Positions 63,090 through 64,000 of a stretch of DNA of 64,000 bases are shown piece after piece; the first letter of the stretch is position 1; every line of letters starts with the position of its first letter. This stretch comes from an uncultured Ignisphaera sp. (lineage in GTDB: Archaea; Thermoproteota; Thermoprotei_A; Sulfolobales; Ignisphaeraceae): NCBI GenBank assembly GCA_938074605.1, contig CALJEI010000001.1, forward strand, positions 1-64,000. The letters are read 5' to 3'. The notes under the pieces were generated by a model, which was given only the letters and a program-made list of their open reading frames with translations, was not told the origin of the DNA and did no database searches. The position numbers were made by a program, and so were the translations under genes.

Positions 63090-64000
63090 TTACATTAAAC
63101 CATATAGAGACTTTGCATTTTCATTTAGTAATGCTTTTGCTATCTCAAGCGCCATTTCTCTATCTATGAATCCCTCTTCAATAAACTCCGCCAATATATA
63201 TGCCAGCTGACTTTTAGCTAATAATGCCTTCCCATAGACCCAGTCAGCTACATATGCATCACTAAAGAATCCCCCTATTTTATTATATGGAAGCATTTGA
63301 AGCCTTAAGCGAAGATATGACCTAATCAATTCTGGATACATAGAATACCACCAGTAACCACTTAGATAAACATTAGGGTAGTTCTTAGCTATAACTGTCA
63401 TTGGATGATTTAATAGTGCATCTGCTATAAATATGTCAAATTTTATGGTTGGGTATGCTGAGAAGAGTTTTGTTAAATTGATAATTTGTTCAGAATTAAA
63501 TAGTGTTATAGCGTAATCTGGTGGTGAAGCACCTGCTATAGGTCTTTTTACACCTAGCATAAGCTGAATAGCTATATTGTATTGTTCACAGAATTCAAGC
63601 ACAATTCTAAGAATATATGATGCAATGGCATTCCTGGCTAGAGGGTCTAGTATGCCATGTGACCTTAGAGTATTTAAGTATGTATTTACGGTGGTTTTAT
63701 CGCTTTTACTAACAGCTATGGAGATAAATTCGTCATCTGGCTGAACATTTATTGTGATAGCCACAATGCTTCCTACAAATCTCTTAAGGAGGACCATAAT
63801 TGCTTCTTCAAGTAGATTAGCATTTGTTATTTCTAACGATACTACCTCCTCCAGACGTTTAAGATTAAGCTGAGTTATATTAGGCAGTATTGGATCCACT
63901 CTTAGAGCTCCTGTAAATAACTCTCTATCATACTCTACATTTTTTTCAAGAGGATTTATTGTTAGAAAGGATTTCTCTACAGGAACCATATTTCTCAAAA
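63090..64000 (-). CDS. Uronate isomerase (UxaC)-like, 5'-truncated by window edge
   Basis: The visible 303 codons match the C-terminal two-thirds of uronate isomerases, amidohydrolase-fold enzymes that turn D-glucuronate into D-fructuronate. Segments: PIAGASPPDYAITLF, AYPTIKFDIFIADALLNHP, KNYPNVYLSGYWWYSMYPE, FFSDAYVADWVYGKALLAK and IAKALLNENAKSLYGL. The N-terminal HxH metal motif and about 150 residues are missing because the gene runs off the window; a TTG at 63998 is in frame but internal. It is divergent from bacterial UxaC, so the exact uronate is uncertain. GH2 follows by 76 bases on the same strand. Confidence 0.7.
   Translation of the reverse strand, partial: LRNMVPVEKSFLTINPLEKNVEYDRELFTGALRVDPILPNITQLNLKRLEEVVSLEITNANLLEEAIMVLLKRFVGSIVAITINVQPDDEFISIAVSKSDKTTVNTYLNTLRSHGILDPLARNAIASYILRIVLEFCEQYNIAIQLMLGVKRPIAGASPPDYAITLFNSEQIINLTKLFSAYPTIKFDIFIADALLNHPMTVIAKNYPNVYLSGYWWYSMYPELIRSYLRLRLQMLPYNKIGGFFSDAYVADWVYGKALLAKSQLAYILAEFIEEGFIDREMALEIAKALLNENAKSLYGLM

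Noticed and set aside
1-64000. tRNA, rRNA or CRISPR loci
   Set aside because: I looked for G+C-rich cloverleaf-like patches, T-loop GTTCRA-type motifs and spaced direct repeats in the gaps and found none. A covariance search (tRNAscan, Infernal) could still find divergent RNAs such as C/D box RNAs.

Overview
The window reads as chromosomal DNA of a hyperthermophilic crenarchaeon (Thermoproteota). It is AT-rich. Translation signals are of the GGTG/GGAGG type, TTG and GTG starts are frequent, and TATA boxes precede genes. The gene set is archaeal: NurA-HerA, a TATA-binding protein (TBP), XPD-type helicase, archaeal Thi4, an MJ0037-type phosphoesterase, two-subunit class I fumarase and an M42 peptidase. 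The sugar-oriented content suggests a relative of Ignisphaera or another Desulfurococcales member. That placement is inference from gene content, not from a search. I found no rRNA, tRNA, CRISPR array or intact insertion sequence.

Layout. 0-8.4 kb: the 3' part of nagA, larC, a decayed aldo/keto reductase, a VOC-larB pair, an MFS transporter and a class III aminotransferase. 8.4-14.6 kb: an unidentified Cys-containing protein, a sodium/solute symporter with a tiny membrane partner, a divergent regulator carrying a binding-protein-like domain, and two oligopeptide-type ABC ATPases without permeases. 14.8-22.1 kb: two PfkB sugar kinases, glycerate 2-kinase, a membrane-anchored propeller-like protein and a PHP phosphoesterase. 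22.8-30.1 kb: moaC, a split LysO-type exporter, an M42 peptidase, a pilin-like protein, an RpiB-family isomerase with an unknown partner, and fumarase alpha and beta.

30.3-38.4 kb: TldD/TldE, a ManA-like protein, an IMPase/FBPase, a hypothetical, an intact aldo/keto reductase and a cation diffusion facilitator. 38.4-46.4 kb: GNAT, nurA-herA, TBP with no standard start codon, a phosphoesterase, and a DtxR-family regulator divergent from feoB with two operator-like palindromes around a TATA box. 46.4-54.5 kb: radical SAM, thi4, a nucleotidyltransferase-CitG pair, a secreted hypothetical, a MetE-like protein and a DNA helicase. 55-64 kb: a glycan-degradation island with a PIG-L deacetylase, GH29 fucosidase, TIM-barrel sugar isomerase, mutarotase-like protein, GH2 beta-glucuronidase and the 3' part of a uronate isomerase.

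Together the genes describe heterotrophy on peptides and polysaccharide sugars. Glycosidases release fucose- and glucuronate-type sugars. A uronate isomerase, PfkB kinases and glycerate kinase fit Entner-Doudoroff-like routes, and NagA handles amino sugars. Long intergenic stretches hold several decayed coding fragments. The most interesting points are the TBP start, the CitG/nucleotidyltransferase pair with no visible acceptor protein, the symporter module with its HTH/binding-protein regulator, and the DtxR/FeoB control region.
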